Of a DNA stretch of 9,898 nucleotides, positions 1 through 6,509 are shown one piece after another. Both the position numbers and the translations under genes were made by a program. This DNA comes from Chloroflexota bacterium (GTDB lineage: Bacteria; Chloroflexota; Anaerolineae; B4-G1): contig JAUVSX010000074.1 in assembly GCA_030596915.1 (NCBI GenBank), positions 1-9,898 on the forward strand, read 5' to 3'. The notes beneath the pieces are model-generated. The model saw only the letters and a list, made by a program, of their open reading frames with translations. It was not told the origin of the DNA and did no database searches. The first letter of the stretch is position 1, and the number at the start of each line of letters is the position of its first letter.

Positions 1-2
1 CG

Positions 3-752
3 GGCTTCGTGCCAGTCGCGCTGGTGAACCCTAGAGCGCACGCTGACGGCGAGGATGCTGCCGTCCGGATCGCTCGCCTGCTGCGGGAAGCCGGCGGGGA
101 GGAATGCCTGATCGTGCTGGCCGATGAGAACGCGACAGTCGATGCCCGCACCCGGCACGCCGGACGGGTCACACCGGAGATGGGCCTGAGCGATGATGCG
201 TGGCGCACGTTCGCGGCAGGGGCGGATCGCGTGGCGCGCACGATCAGCGAGCAGACCGGGCTGCGGACGGTGTTCCACCACCACTGCGGCGGCTACGTCG
301 AGACGCCGGCGGAAGTGGACAGGCTGATGGCTTCCACCAATCCCGAGCTGCTCGGGCTTTGCCTGGATACCGGACACTTCGCGTGGGGCGGAGGCGACCC
401 ACGGACAGCGTTGCGCCATTACGGAGAACGCATCTGGCACGTCCATTTCAAGGACGTTGACCCAACTGTGTGCGCGCGGTCTCGGGTCGAGGAATGGGGC
501 TACTTCGAGGCCGTGAGGAATGGCGTCTTCTGCGAATTGGGACGGGGCCAGGTGGACTTCCCCGGCATAGCCGACGTGCTGTCGGTGCAAGGCTACGAGG
601 GCTGGATCGTCGTCGAGCAGGATGTGCTACCGTCGATGGGCTCGCCCAAGGCTAGCGCCCAGCGCAATCGAGACTACCTGCGGACCATCGGGCTCAAGTC
701 GGCAGGTATGCGCCGACGCGCCAGCCGACGCGCGACACCGCGATGGGACTAG
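3..752 (+). CDS. IolE-like sugar isomerase/epimerase (xylose-isomerase-like TIM barrel), 5' partial
   Basis: The reading frame is open to the left edge, so the true start lies outside the window. A GTG at position 9 is only the first possible start codon. Numbering from that GTG, the protein carries the metal-site pattern of the AP-endonuclease-2/xylose-isomerase-like barrel: E98 in YVETP, D120 in LCLDTGH, H146 in HVHFKD and E203 in VVEQD. The stretches FHHHCGGYVETP and HVHFKDVDP resemble inosose dehydratase IolE, which dehydrates 2-keto-myo-inositol in inositol breakdown. The segment after VVEQD (VLPSMGSPKASAQRN) differs from IolE as I recall it, so related isomerases or epimerases remain possible. 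Usual family length is near 280-300 residues, so some 50-60 N-terminal residues are probably missing. The last 15 residues form an Arg-rich tail beyond the usual end of the fold. The gene converges on the minus-strand sulfatase, with 104 nt between the stops. Family assignment is firm; substrate is not. Confidence 0.82.
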   Translation, partial: GFVPVALVNPRAHADGEDAAVRIARLLREAGGEECLIVLADENATVDARTRHAGRVTPEMGLSDDAWRTFAAGADRVARTISEQTGLRTVFHHHCGGYVETPAEVDRLMASTNPELLGLCLDTGHFAWGGGDPRTALRHYGERIWHVHFKDVDPTVCARSRVEEWGYFEAVRNGVFCELGRGQVDFPGIADVLSVQGYEGWIVVEQDVLPSMGSPKASAQRNRDYLRTIGLKSAGMRRRASRRATPRWD

Positions 753-856
753 ACGCAGTGGCGCGGAGATGGCAAAGGCGCAGTGGAAGGGAATCTGCCC
801 AACGCAGCGGCGCAGAATCGGAAAGAATGCAAAAGCCGGACGCTGCCTCGGTTGAT

Positions 857-2104
857 CTAGAGGAACCGCGGCATAGGCAGCACCCCTTCGAGTAGCGGGT
901 CACCCGTCTGCTCCATCCAGCCTCGCAGGCAGTCCCTCAGTTGCGCCTCCAGTTGCTCGTACCCGGCCTCGCCGGCGAGGTTGCGCTGCTCTAGCGGGTC
1001 AGCCTGCAGGTCGTACATCTCAGCCACTGGTCGCCGCTCGCGGCAGAGGTCCGGAACAGCGGCGAGGCAGTCCATCTCTCCATCGGCCGGGATCTCGTGG
1101 TGTCTCAGATCCCCGAAGTTGTGTATGTACTTGTGCGCGCTGGTACGGATACACCTCATCGGATCGTAGGCACAGTGATGGGTCTTCTCCGCATATACCG
1201 CCTCTCGGGGCTCGTACGGGGTCCCGCAGACCAGCGGCCAGAAGCTCCGACCCTGGATGGCGCCGAGGACGGGAAGGCGCAGGGCCTCGAGCAGCGTCGG
1301 CAGCAGATCCACGTTGCTCAGGAGATCATCTGCGATCGCACCCGCACGAATGACCCCTGGCCAGCGTAGAATCAGCGCAGTCTCTATACCCGGATCATAG
1401 AGCGTGCCTTTGGCACGAGGCATATCGATTCCGTGATCCGTTGTGAAGATCACCAGTGTGCGCTCCCGGAGGCCCGCCTGGTCCAGGGCTTCGAGCATCG
1501 CACCGACCGCCTCGTCCAGTTGCTGGACCAGGCGGGCGAACCCGGCCATCTGTTCGCGCACGATCTGATTGTCAGGAAGGTATGGTGGCGCCAAGACGCG
1601 ATCTCTTGCACCGACCGGACGGGCGTCGAATGGCCGGTGAGGCTCGAACGTACCGACGCTCAAGAGGAAAGGTTCGTTTGGAGCGTGTGTCAGGAACTCG
1701 GTGACGGCATCCGCAAGCTGCACGGCCGGAGCGGGCTTCACGTAGCGCTCATAGCCCAGCGACTGGTGCTCCCCAGACGGCCGCTCGTGTTGGATCCCGA
1801 AGAGAGCGGTTTGATATCCGGCTTCTTTCAGGATCTGGGGCAGCGTCGCCTCCCCATCCGGCAGCCGCCAGCCCAGGTTCACCAGGCCTGCCAGGCCGTT
1901 CGAGTGAGGATACCGGCCTGTCATGATGGAACCCCTGCTCGGGCTGCACGAAGGAGCTGTGCAGAAGGCATTGCTGAAGCGCATACCCTGATTGGCCAGC
2001 TCATCCAGATGCGGCGTCGCGATGGGTTGCCGCCCATAGCACCCCAGATACCGGCCAAGGTCGTGGCAGACGATTAGGAGGACGTTCGGAAAGCATTCAT
2101 CCAT
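857..2104 (-). CDS. Type I sulfatase, N-sulfoglucosamine sulfohydrolase (SGSH)-like
   Basis: This 415-residue alkaline-phosphatase-superfamily sulfatase would hydrolyse a sulfate ester or sulfamate. The formylglycine motif is C53-S-P-S-R57, in APSCSPSRGSIMTGRYP, and C53 must be oxidised by a maturation enzyme not encoded here. Other expected active-site residues are D15, H106, H156, D223-H224 (TTDHG) and K232. The pattern around residues 217-250 (TLVIFTTDHGIDMP, then a Tyr-Asp-Pro-Gly), the RCIRTSAHKYIHNF segment and the C-terminal MYDLQADPLEQRNLA resemble human heparan N-sulfatase, so the target may be an N-sulfated glucosamine. The first metal-binding Asp of the usual DD pair is His here (H14-D15-L16-G17). 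No signal peptide is visible: the metal motif begins by residue 14, so the enzyme is probably cytoplasmic. The ATG at 2104 is supported by GAAGAAGGA (plus coordinates 2112-2120), 7 nt upstream. It is the last gene of the minus-strand group after the PIG-L deacetylase. Superfamily is sure, SGSH-like grouping is likely, substrate is inferred. Confidence 0.92.
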   Translation of the reverse strand: MDECFPNVLLIVCHDLGRYLGCYGRQPIATPHLDELANQGMRFSNAFCTAPSCSPSRGSIMTGRYPHSNGLAGLVNLGWRLPDGEATLPQILKEAGYQTALFGIQHERPSGEHQSLGYERYVKPAPAVQLADAVTEFLTHAPNEPFLLSVGTFEPHRPFDARPVGARDRVLAPPYLPDNQIVREQMAGFARLVQQLDEAVGAMLEALDQAGLRERTLVIFTTDHGIDMPRAKGTLYDPGIETALILRWPGVIRAGAIADDLLSNVDLLPTLLEALRLPVLGAIQGRSFWPLVCGTPYEPREAVYAEKTHHCAYDPMRCIRTSAHKYIHNFGDLRHHEIPADGEMDCLAAVPDLCRERRPVAEMYDLQADPLEQRNLAGEAGYEQLEAQLRDCLRGWMEQTGDPLLEGVLPMPRFL

Positions 2105-2210
2105 CAGTGCGTCCTTCTTCCAGAGCGGGGAGGGACTTGCGAGCCTTGCTGGAAGCCAGGTCCCGCGGCCGGTCGAAACAGTCCGCCCACGGGCGCGTCA
2201 TCAGCAGGTC

Positions 2211-3023
2211 TCAGCGCAGTCCGCGGAACAGATCCCTCTCGATCCCCTCGAGCCAGCCAACCTCCGATCGGGCCAGAACATAGTGCTCGGATAGAAACCA
2301 GTCGCTCGTGAGCGTCTCTTCGACCGCTTCGGGCGAGCGCCAGTCTTCGCCGACCTGCGTGGCATGGCAAAACATTCCCTGGAGCTTGCGTCGGGCGTAA
2401 TCGCCGACGTCGATAACCGTCGTGATCTCGCCCTCGGGGCGGCCGACGAAGGGGAACGGGACACCGTCCATCATCACGGCCGCCATCCCCTCCTCTGCCA
2501 TCGACGCAACGTGCTTCTGAGACAGCGATCGGTAATACAGCTTGCTGACCTGGTGAGGTTCGCAGGAGCCGCTGAGTTGATCGGGGAAGCAGCTCGCGTC
2601 CGCCGCCAGTCCCACGGCTATGGTGGCCCAGCGATGCACGGCAATGTGGTCGTAGTGTCCATAGATCCCCTCCGGCCCAAACGTGAGCAGCACCTGAGGG
2701 CGGAACCCGCGGATCAAACGCACCAGTTTCCCCACCGCCTGCCCCTGGTGGACGATTGTCAGTTGGCCGTCTACGTAGTCTAGGAAGCGGGGCGGGTGGA
2801 TGCCATACGCATCGCAGGCGCAGCGGAGTTCCTGCTCTCGCACGTAGGGCAGATTCGCGTTCGTGGCCAAGCCGGGCTCAGAGATCTCCCCGGCCTCTCC
2901 CCGCGTGGCCGTGACCAGGTGAACCTGGCAGCCCTCAGCGGCATATCTGGCCAGCGTGCCACCCGTACCGAAGGCCTCGTCGTCGGGATGGGCGAAGACT
3001 GCCATCAGGATCGGATCATTCAC
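2211..3023 (-). CDS. PIG-L/LmbE-family zinc-dependent deacetylase
   Basis: This 270-residue protein belongs to the family that removes acetyl groups from N-acetylglucosamine-type sugars (MshB, BshB and PIG-L are members). The signature AHPDDE occupies residues 11-16, with H12 and D15 as zinc ligands and D14 the likely general base. The third ligand is H126, in GHYDHIAVH. The C-terminal half has the DVGDYARRK and HATQ segments common in the family. I take the GTG at 3023 as the start because AAAGGA lies 8 nt upstream (3032-3037) and the homologous core begins at once. A longer frame from an ATG at 3116 would add a low-complexity Arg/Ala-rich stretch with no family resemblance. No signal peptide is seen, so it is probably cytoplasmic. 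Its neighbours are a PLP enzyme upstream and an SGSH-like sulfatase 106 nt downstream on the same strand, which suggests a role with amino sugars. A role in low-molecular-weight thiol synthesis is an alternative. Substrate is unknown. Confidence 0.92.
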   Translation of the reverse strand: MNDPILMAVFAHPDDEAFGTGGTLARYAAEGCQVHLVTATRGEAGEISEPGLATNANLPYVREQELRCACDAYGIHPPRFLDYVDGQLTIVHQGQAVGKLVRLIRGFRPQVLLTFGPEGIYGHYDHIAVHRWATIAVGLAADASCFPDQLSGSCEPHQVSKLYYRSLSQKHVASMAEEGMAAVMMDGVPFPFVGRPEGEITTVIDVGDYARRKLQGMFCHATQVGEDWRSPEAVEETLTSDWFLSEHYVLARSEVGWLEGIERDLFRGLR

Positions 3024-3031
3024 GTCAGTCG

Positions 3032-3037
3032 TCCTTT
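3032..3037 (-). promoter_or_regulatory. Ribosome binding site of the PIG-L deacetylase gene
   Basis: On the minus strand this reads AAAGGA and sits 8 nt before the GTG at 3023. It decides for the GTG start over the in-frame ATG at 3116. Confidence 0.7.
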
Positions 3038-3197
3038 CTGCTGCTCTCTGTGTTCTGTCCCCCGCGCGAGCGGCGCCCCGCGAGCAGCCGGAGCCCGGAG
3101 AAGACTTGGCGGGCATTCTGGCCGCTGGCGTCAGAAGGTAGATCCAACCCCGGCCCCTGCGACTGAATACGCACTGCCCGTCTTCCCAGAGACAGTG

Positions 3198-4376
3198 CTA
3201 TGCCAACGCGTGATCCAGGTCAGCGATCAGGTCGTCGGGATCCTCGAGCCCTACCGAGTAGCGAATCAGGCCATCCGGGATACCGGCGGATAGGCGCACG
3301 TCGGGCGGGAGTGATCCGTGCGTGGTCGTTGCGGGGTGGACGGCGACTGTCTGATTGGAGCCTAGTTGTGTGGCTTGGACTGCGACCTGCAACCTCTCAA
3401 GCACCCGCCAGGCCGCCTGCGTGCCGCCCTGAACCTCGAAAGAGAGGAGCGACGTGCCGCCGCCTCCCATCTGTTCGCGGGCGATGGCATGTTGAGGGTG
3501 AGAGGGCAGGCCAGGGAAACTCACCGCCAGCACGCGTGGGTCAGTCGCCAGGAATTCGGCCACGCGCTGCGCGCTAGAGATGAGGCGCGGCATACGCACG
3601 GCCAGCGTCTCTATGCCCAGGAGCGTCAGCCAGGCGTTGAAAGCGCTCATAGTTGGCCCGATGTAGTGGTGGTGCCCGGCCCGCAAGGGTTCGACAAAGT
3701 CACGTCGTCCGATCAGCGCGCCCCCCAGGGCAGCAGAATGGCCGGCAAGGTACTTGGTCGTTGAGTGCACCACGACATCCGCGCCGAGCCCGAGCGGGCG
3801 CAGGACGGCCGGGCTGGCGAGTGTGGAATCGACGACCAGCTTCAGGTCGTGCGCCCGAGCCAGCCGGGCGAGGCCCGTGACGTCCGCGACGAACAGGTCA
3901 GGATTGCTGGGCGTCTCAACGAACAGAAACCGGGTGCGAGGCGTGATCTGCGCGGCCCAAGCTCCCATTTCCTCCGGCCGGTCGACGTAGTGCGGCTCGA
4001 ACCCCATTAGCCGGAGGGATATCTCGAACTGGTTGCGCGTGTTGCCGTACAGGCGGTTGGAGGTCACGAATTCGTCGCCAGGCTCCTCAAGCAAGCCCAA
4101 GATCGTCAAGAAGATCGCGGCCAGTCCCGAGGCAGTCGCCAGGCAGGCCTCGCCACCCTCGAGCGCGGCCAGACGCTCCTCCAGGACGGCATTGGTAGGG
4201 TTGATTGTGCGGGCGTAGGTATAGCCTGGACGCTCACCCGCGCAGATCTGCTGCGCCGCCTCGCCGCTATCGAAGGGGTAGGCCACGCCCATATGGATGG
4301 GTGGGAATAGGCCGCCGTCTCCGGCGTAGTCATATCCCGCGTGGAGTGCTTTGGTATCGAAGTGCAGGTCTCCCAT
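3198..4376 (-). CDS. Cys/Met metabolism PLP-dependent enzyme (gamma-family trans-sulfuration enzyme)
   Basis: This 392-residue fold-type I PLP enzyme belongs to the group containing cystathionine gamma-synthase, cystathionine lyases, methionine gamma-lyase and O-acetylhomoserine sulfhydrylase, and it has the usual length. Visible hallmarks are Y52 and R56 (YTYARTINPT) reaching the neighbouring subunit's PLP, the phosphate-binding turn at S83-G84-L85, Y110 in RLYGNT, N159 in ETPSNPD and D183 in VVDSTLASP. The PLP lysine is K208 in HSTTKYLAGHS, and R372 in IRYSVGLEDPDDL should bind the substrate carboxylate. The usual SLG element before the conserved HPA is QLGSNQT here (Q337 replaces Ser), so the exact reaction cannot be named. 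The ATG at 4376 has GGGAG 9 nt upstream (4386-4390). It would be first in a minus-strand group with the deacetylase (174-nt gap) and the sulfatase. Its leader holds a terminator-like hairpin. Family is firm, specificity open. Confidence 0.93.
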   Translation of the reverse strand: MGDLHFDTKALHAGYDYAGDGGLFPPIHMGVAYPFDSGEAAQQICAGERPGYTYARTINPTNAVLEERLAALEGGEACLATASGLAAIFLTILGLLEEPGDEFVTSNRLYGNTRNQFEISLRLMGFEPHYVDRPEEMGAWAAQITPRTRFLFVETPSNPDLFVADVTGLARLARAHDLKLVVDSTLASPAVLRPLGLGADVVVHSTTKYLAGHSAALGGALIGRRDFVEPLRAGHHHYIGPTMSAFNAWLTLLGIETLAVRMPRLISSAQRVAEFLATDPRVLAVSFPGLPSHPQHAIAREQMGGGGTSLLSFEVQGGTQAAWRVLERLQVAVQATQLGSNQTVAVHPATTTHGSLPPDVRLSAGIPDGLIRYSVGLEDPDDLIADLDHALA

Positions 4377-4416
4377 AGGTCGACGCTCCCGTCAAACGGA
4401 CAGTGTGAGGATGTGG

Positions 4417-4447
4417 AAAAAGCCCCAACAGGATGGTTGAGCAGGGC
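4417..4447 (-). terminator. Terminator-like hairpin with T tract in the leader of the PLP-enzyme gene
   Basis: Read on the minus strand, GCCC (4447-4444) and CAAC (4439-4436) can pair with the contiguous GTTG-GGGC (4429-4422). This gives an 8-bp stem with a 4-nt bulge on one side and a 6-nt loop, followed at once by five T (4421-4417). It is the only T5 run I noticed downstream of a stem in the window. It lies 263 nt after the UlaG-like hydrolase stop and 40 nt before the PLP-enzyme ATG. It may terminate transcripts from the upstream pair or act as an attenuator of the PLP gene. The stem is bulged, so strength is uncertain. Confidence 0.45.
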
Positions 4448-4640
4448 AGCGGCCCCACTCTAGGTGCGAGACGGCGCCAGTATAGGGAACGTGTCCCAGA
4501 ACGGTCCCGCTCTGCCGCCTGGTCTCCTACCCAGCGACTTGCCGATGACTTGTTCCGCACCCTCCGTAGTGCCTCGCATTCTAGCAAGGTGACGTGTGCG
4601 GAGCAAGCTGACCCGCGCCGCGGGCCCGCCGGTGTAACGT

Positions 4641-4677
4641 GCTAGCCGGTTGCAGAGCTCGTGGCAACCGTTCTAGC
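4641..4677. repeat. Inverted repeat (imperfect 12-bp hairpin) after the UlaG-like hydrolase gene
   Basis: GCTAG (4641-4645) plus CGGTTGC (4647-4653) pairs with GCAACCG (4664-4670) plus CTAGC (4673-4677). A 1-by-2 nt internal bulge separates the 5-bp and 7-bp stems, and the loop is 10 nt. On the minus strand it lies 32 nt after the stop at 4710. Neither strand has a T run after it, so it is not a classical intrinsic terminator. It could stabilise the mRNA 3' end or be a factor-dependent stop or a protein-binding site. Confidence 0.5.
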
Positions 4678-4709
4678 CCCGTGCAATCCCGGGCCGAGGG
4701 TATCGAGCG

Positions 4710-5393
4710 CTAGGCCATCGACCGGACCCGCACCTCAATGTCGTCCTGATCCCCCAGCAGATCGACGAGTTCCTGCGTATCCGTGGCGCCGAAGTGGTAG
4801 GGGTAGAGCACCTTCGGCCGGATCACCTTGGCGGCATCCGCGACCATCTCGGGTGTCATCGTGTAAGGCAGGTTCATCGGCAGAAACGCTACGTCGATGT
4901 CGTGCAGCCTTGCCATCTCTGAGATGTTCTCGGTGTCCCCGGCCACATACACGCGCTTGTCGTCGAAGGTCATCACGTAGCCGTTGCCCGCACCCTTGGG
5001 ATGATATGGCTCCCCACTCGCGCGCTTGTGAACGACGTTGTAGGCCGGCAGAGCCTCGATCACGATACCCTTGACCGACTGCACGTCCCCGTTGCGCATC
5101 ACGAGACCACCCTCGATCTGCCGCGAGCAGGCCTCGGTAAGCACCATCACCGTCTCGCCGGTGCGCACCTGTGCAAGCGCGTCCAAGTCGAGGTGGTCCC
5201 CGTGCTCGTGCGTGATCAGGACGATGTCTGCCTTCGGCAGCTTTGAATAGTCCGCCACACGGCCGTACGGATCAACGTGGATCGTCATCTCGGCGAAGCT
5301 CATCATCAACGTTCCGTGACCCAGAAACGTGATCTCCAGGCCGCCAGCCGACGTCTTTATCACGTCCGTCTCGAACTGCCTATCAGAAGTCAT
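4710..5393 (-). CDS. UlaG-like (COG2220-type) metallo-beta-lactamase-fold hydrolase
   Basis: This 227-residue MBL-fold protein resembles the COG2220/UPF0173 group that includes the ascorbate-6-phosphate lactonase UlaG. The metal motif HEHGDH is at residues 62-67 (H62, H64, D66, H67), preceded by TFLGHGTL, a family hallmark near the N-terminus. Further ligand candidates are H131 in YHPKGAGNGY, D153 in VAGDTE and H200 in YPYHFG. Length is usual for the group, and no signal peptide is seen. I choose the ATG at 5393 because GGGAGGGA lies 9 nt upstream (5403-5410). An in-frame ATG at 5435 has no SD and adds only 14 unremarkable residues. It starts 46 nt after the stop of the DinB-GNAT gene on the same strand, so the two are probably co-transcribed. 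The group covers lactonases, phosphodiesterase-like and uncharacterised hydrolases, so the substrate cannot be named. Confidence 0.9.
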   Translation of the reverse strand: MTSDRQFETDVIKTSAGGLEITFLGHGTLMMSFAEMTIHVDPYGRVADYSKLPKADIVLITHEHGDHLDLDALAQVRTGETVMVLTEACSRQIEGGLVMRNGDVQSVKGIVIEALPAYNVVHKRASGEPYHPKGAGNGYVMTFDDKRVYVAGDTENISEMARLHDIDVAFLPMNLPYTMTPEMVADAAKVIRPKVLYPYHFGATDTQELVDLLGDQDDIEVRVRSMA

Positions 5394-5402
5394 GGCGCTT
5401 GA

Positions 5403-5410
5403 TCCCTCCC
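5403..5410 (-). promoter_or_regulatory. Ribosome binding site of the UlaG-like hydrolase gene
   Basis: On the minus strand this reads GGGAGGGA, 9 nt before the ATG at 5393. It favours that start over the ATG at 5435. Confidence 0.65.
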
Positions 5411-5439
5411 TGGTGGAACTGTTGGCAATCAGCATACGA

Positions 5440-6498
5440 TCAGTCTGCGGGCGCTTCCCGGAGGAGCTGAGGGGTCTGCGATCGCCACCGCTCGGGGGTG
5501 AACGGCCACTGCAATTGCGCGCAGATCACTTGCCAACGCTCCGATATCTCCGGTGCGAAAAGCAGGGGGATGTACCCCAGCCTGAGATAGGTCTTCAGGG
5601 CCGGCAGCCGGAAATCCTCAGAATAGAGATGGATAGGGTGGCAACCAGCCTCAAGGAACCGCGCGGTCACAGCGGCAGCGACGGCCAAGCCCAGTCCGTT
5701 GCCTGAATGCGACGGATCGCCGGCGAGCCAGCCCAGCTCGCCACCCGACGGGTACGCGTCCGAATAGATGGCCATGTTTGTGGCCACGATCACGCCACTC
5801 TCCTCGTGGACGGCCATGAACCAGCCGCCTGGCAGCATCCGCTCGACCCAAGGTTGCAGCTTCTCACCGTCCCATCCCGGCCAGCCGGCCAGCTCCATGA
5901 CCTCGTAGAAGCGGACCTCGTCCCCCGGTTGATAGGTTCGCAACCGGTACGCTGAAGGCAGCCGAACTGACGGCGGATCGTGACGGCGGTGATCGGGCCA
6001 CACCATCTGCAACTGTGTCTCGAACCACACATCAGCAGGGTACATCCACTGCAGATCCACAAGCTGGCGTACATGCAGCAGGTCGTGCACTTGCCACGAG
6101 GCCAATATGTCCCACGCGCTGATCGGTCCGAAGCCCGTCGTGCACGTCGCACCCCAGTCGGGCGAGGACAGCCCGTGCAGCCACGCCACCGATTCCTGTC
6201 GCGCTGAGAGGAAGCGTTGTATCGACTCTCCGAGGTCGCCATCATTGCACTTGCGCTGAGTTGCCCCGTCCCCGGGGGCGACGGTCGGGCAGGGCTGGTC
6301 AGGATGCCCGAACGCGCTGCCCAGCCGAGCGCGGAAGTTCGTGCTCTCTTCATCGACCAGGTGGTCGATCACCTCCAGCGTCGACCAGGTCGCTTCGTCG
6401 GGCTTCCAGCGGGCCTGCTCGTCCGAGGCGCCCTGCACCAGGCTGCGAATCGCCTCGGCGTTAGCGGCCATCTTCGTGAGCACACTCTCAAGGTCCAT
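5440..6498 (-). CDS. DinB-like domain fused to a GNAT acetyltransferase domain
   Basis: This 352-residue protein has two domains. Residues 1 to about 155 look like a DinB/YfiT four-helix bundle: an opening helix, WSTLEVIDHLVDEE with H46, and HDLLHVRQL with H138 and H142. That makes a three-histidine metal site typical of the family, which includes thiol-dependent transferases. Residues 184 to about 325 look like a GNAT domain: YRLRTYQPGDE at its start, a motif-A acetyl-CoA loop HSGNGLGLAV at 264-273, and a motif-B region LYSEDFRLPALKTYLRLGY at 291-309. The ATG at 6498 is chosen because GGAGGA lies 5 nt upstream (6504-6509) and the homology begins there. A longer frame from 6570 adds only an Arg-rich stretch. 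A GC-rich hairpin abuts the SD. The UlaG-like hydrolase gene follows 46 nt downstream. Both domain calls are good; the substrates of either are unknown. Confidence 0.88.
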   Translation of the reverse strand: MDLESVLTKMAANAEAIRSLVQGASDEQARWKPDEATWSTLEVIDHLVDEESTNFRARLGSAFGHPDQPCPTVAPGDGATQRKCNDGDLGESIQRFLSARQESVAWLHGLSSPDWGATCTTGFGPISAWDILASWQVHDLLHVRQLVDLQWMYPADVWFETQLQMVWPDHRRHDPPSVRLPSAYRLRTYQPGDEVRFYEVMELAGWPGWDGEKLQPWVERMLPGGWFMAVHEESGVIVATNMAIYSDAYPSGGELGWLAGDPSHSGNGLGLAVAAAVTARFLEAGCHPIHLYSEDFRLPALKTYLRLGYIPLLFAPEISERWQVICAQLQWPFTPERWRSQTPQLLREAPAD

Positions 6499-6503
6499 CC
6501 GTG

Positions 6504-6509
6504 TCCTCC
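6504..6509 (-). promoter_or_regulatory. Ribosome binding site of the DinB-GNAT gene
   Basis: On the minus strand this reads GGAGGA, 5 nt before the ATG at 6498. It directly abuts the hairpin at 6510-6531 and decides for this start over an upstream in-frame ATG at 6570. Confidence 0.7.

Larger units (their letters stand above)
4377..4709. other. Non-coding region between the UlaG-like hydrolase gene and the PLP-enzyme gene
   Basis: This 333-nt stretch has no convincing gene. In minus-strand order it contains a hairpin at 4677-4641 shortly after the hydrolase stop, a CCCGCG/CGCGGG palindrome at 4612-4624, a TATACT sequence at 4484-4479 that could be a -10 box but lacks a good -35, and a hairpin plus T tract at 4447-4417. 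The SD of the PLP gene follows. I looked for T-box and SAM-riboswitch landmarks and did not find a convincing set. Confidence 0.6.

Noticed and set aside
753..856. Intrinsic terminator between the IolE-like gene and the first sulfatase
   Set aside because: There is a TTTT on the minus strand after a weak 3-4 bp stem, and a TCTGC/GCAGA pair with a long loop. Both are too weak to call.
1433..2077. A 214-codon open frame on the plus strand
   Set aside because: It lies fully antisense to the SGSH-like sulfatase, whose motifs are unmistakable, and its translation shows no family pattern. It is a by-product of GC-rich codon use.
3024..3116. N-terminal extension of the PIG-L deacetylase from an upstream ATG
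   Set aside because: The GTG at 3023 has a well-spaced AAAGGA and sits right before the conserved core. The extension is low-complexity.
3024..3197. Promoter or structured leader in the PLP-to-PIG-L gap
   Set aside because: Only short GC-rich repeats (GCTCGCG twice on the minus strand) are seen, with no credible -10/-35 pair or stem with a T tract.
4377..4709. T-box or SAM riboswitch ahead of the Cys/Met-family PLP gene
   Set aside because: A CGGGACCG and a GGGTGCGGAAC segment on the minus strand faintly recall a T-box core. However, the pairing with the later T-tract hairpin, the stem I landmarks and a specifier codon could not be found. SAM-riboswitch landmarks are absent.
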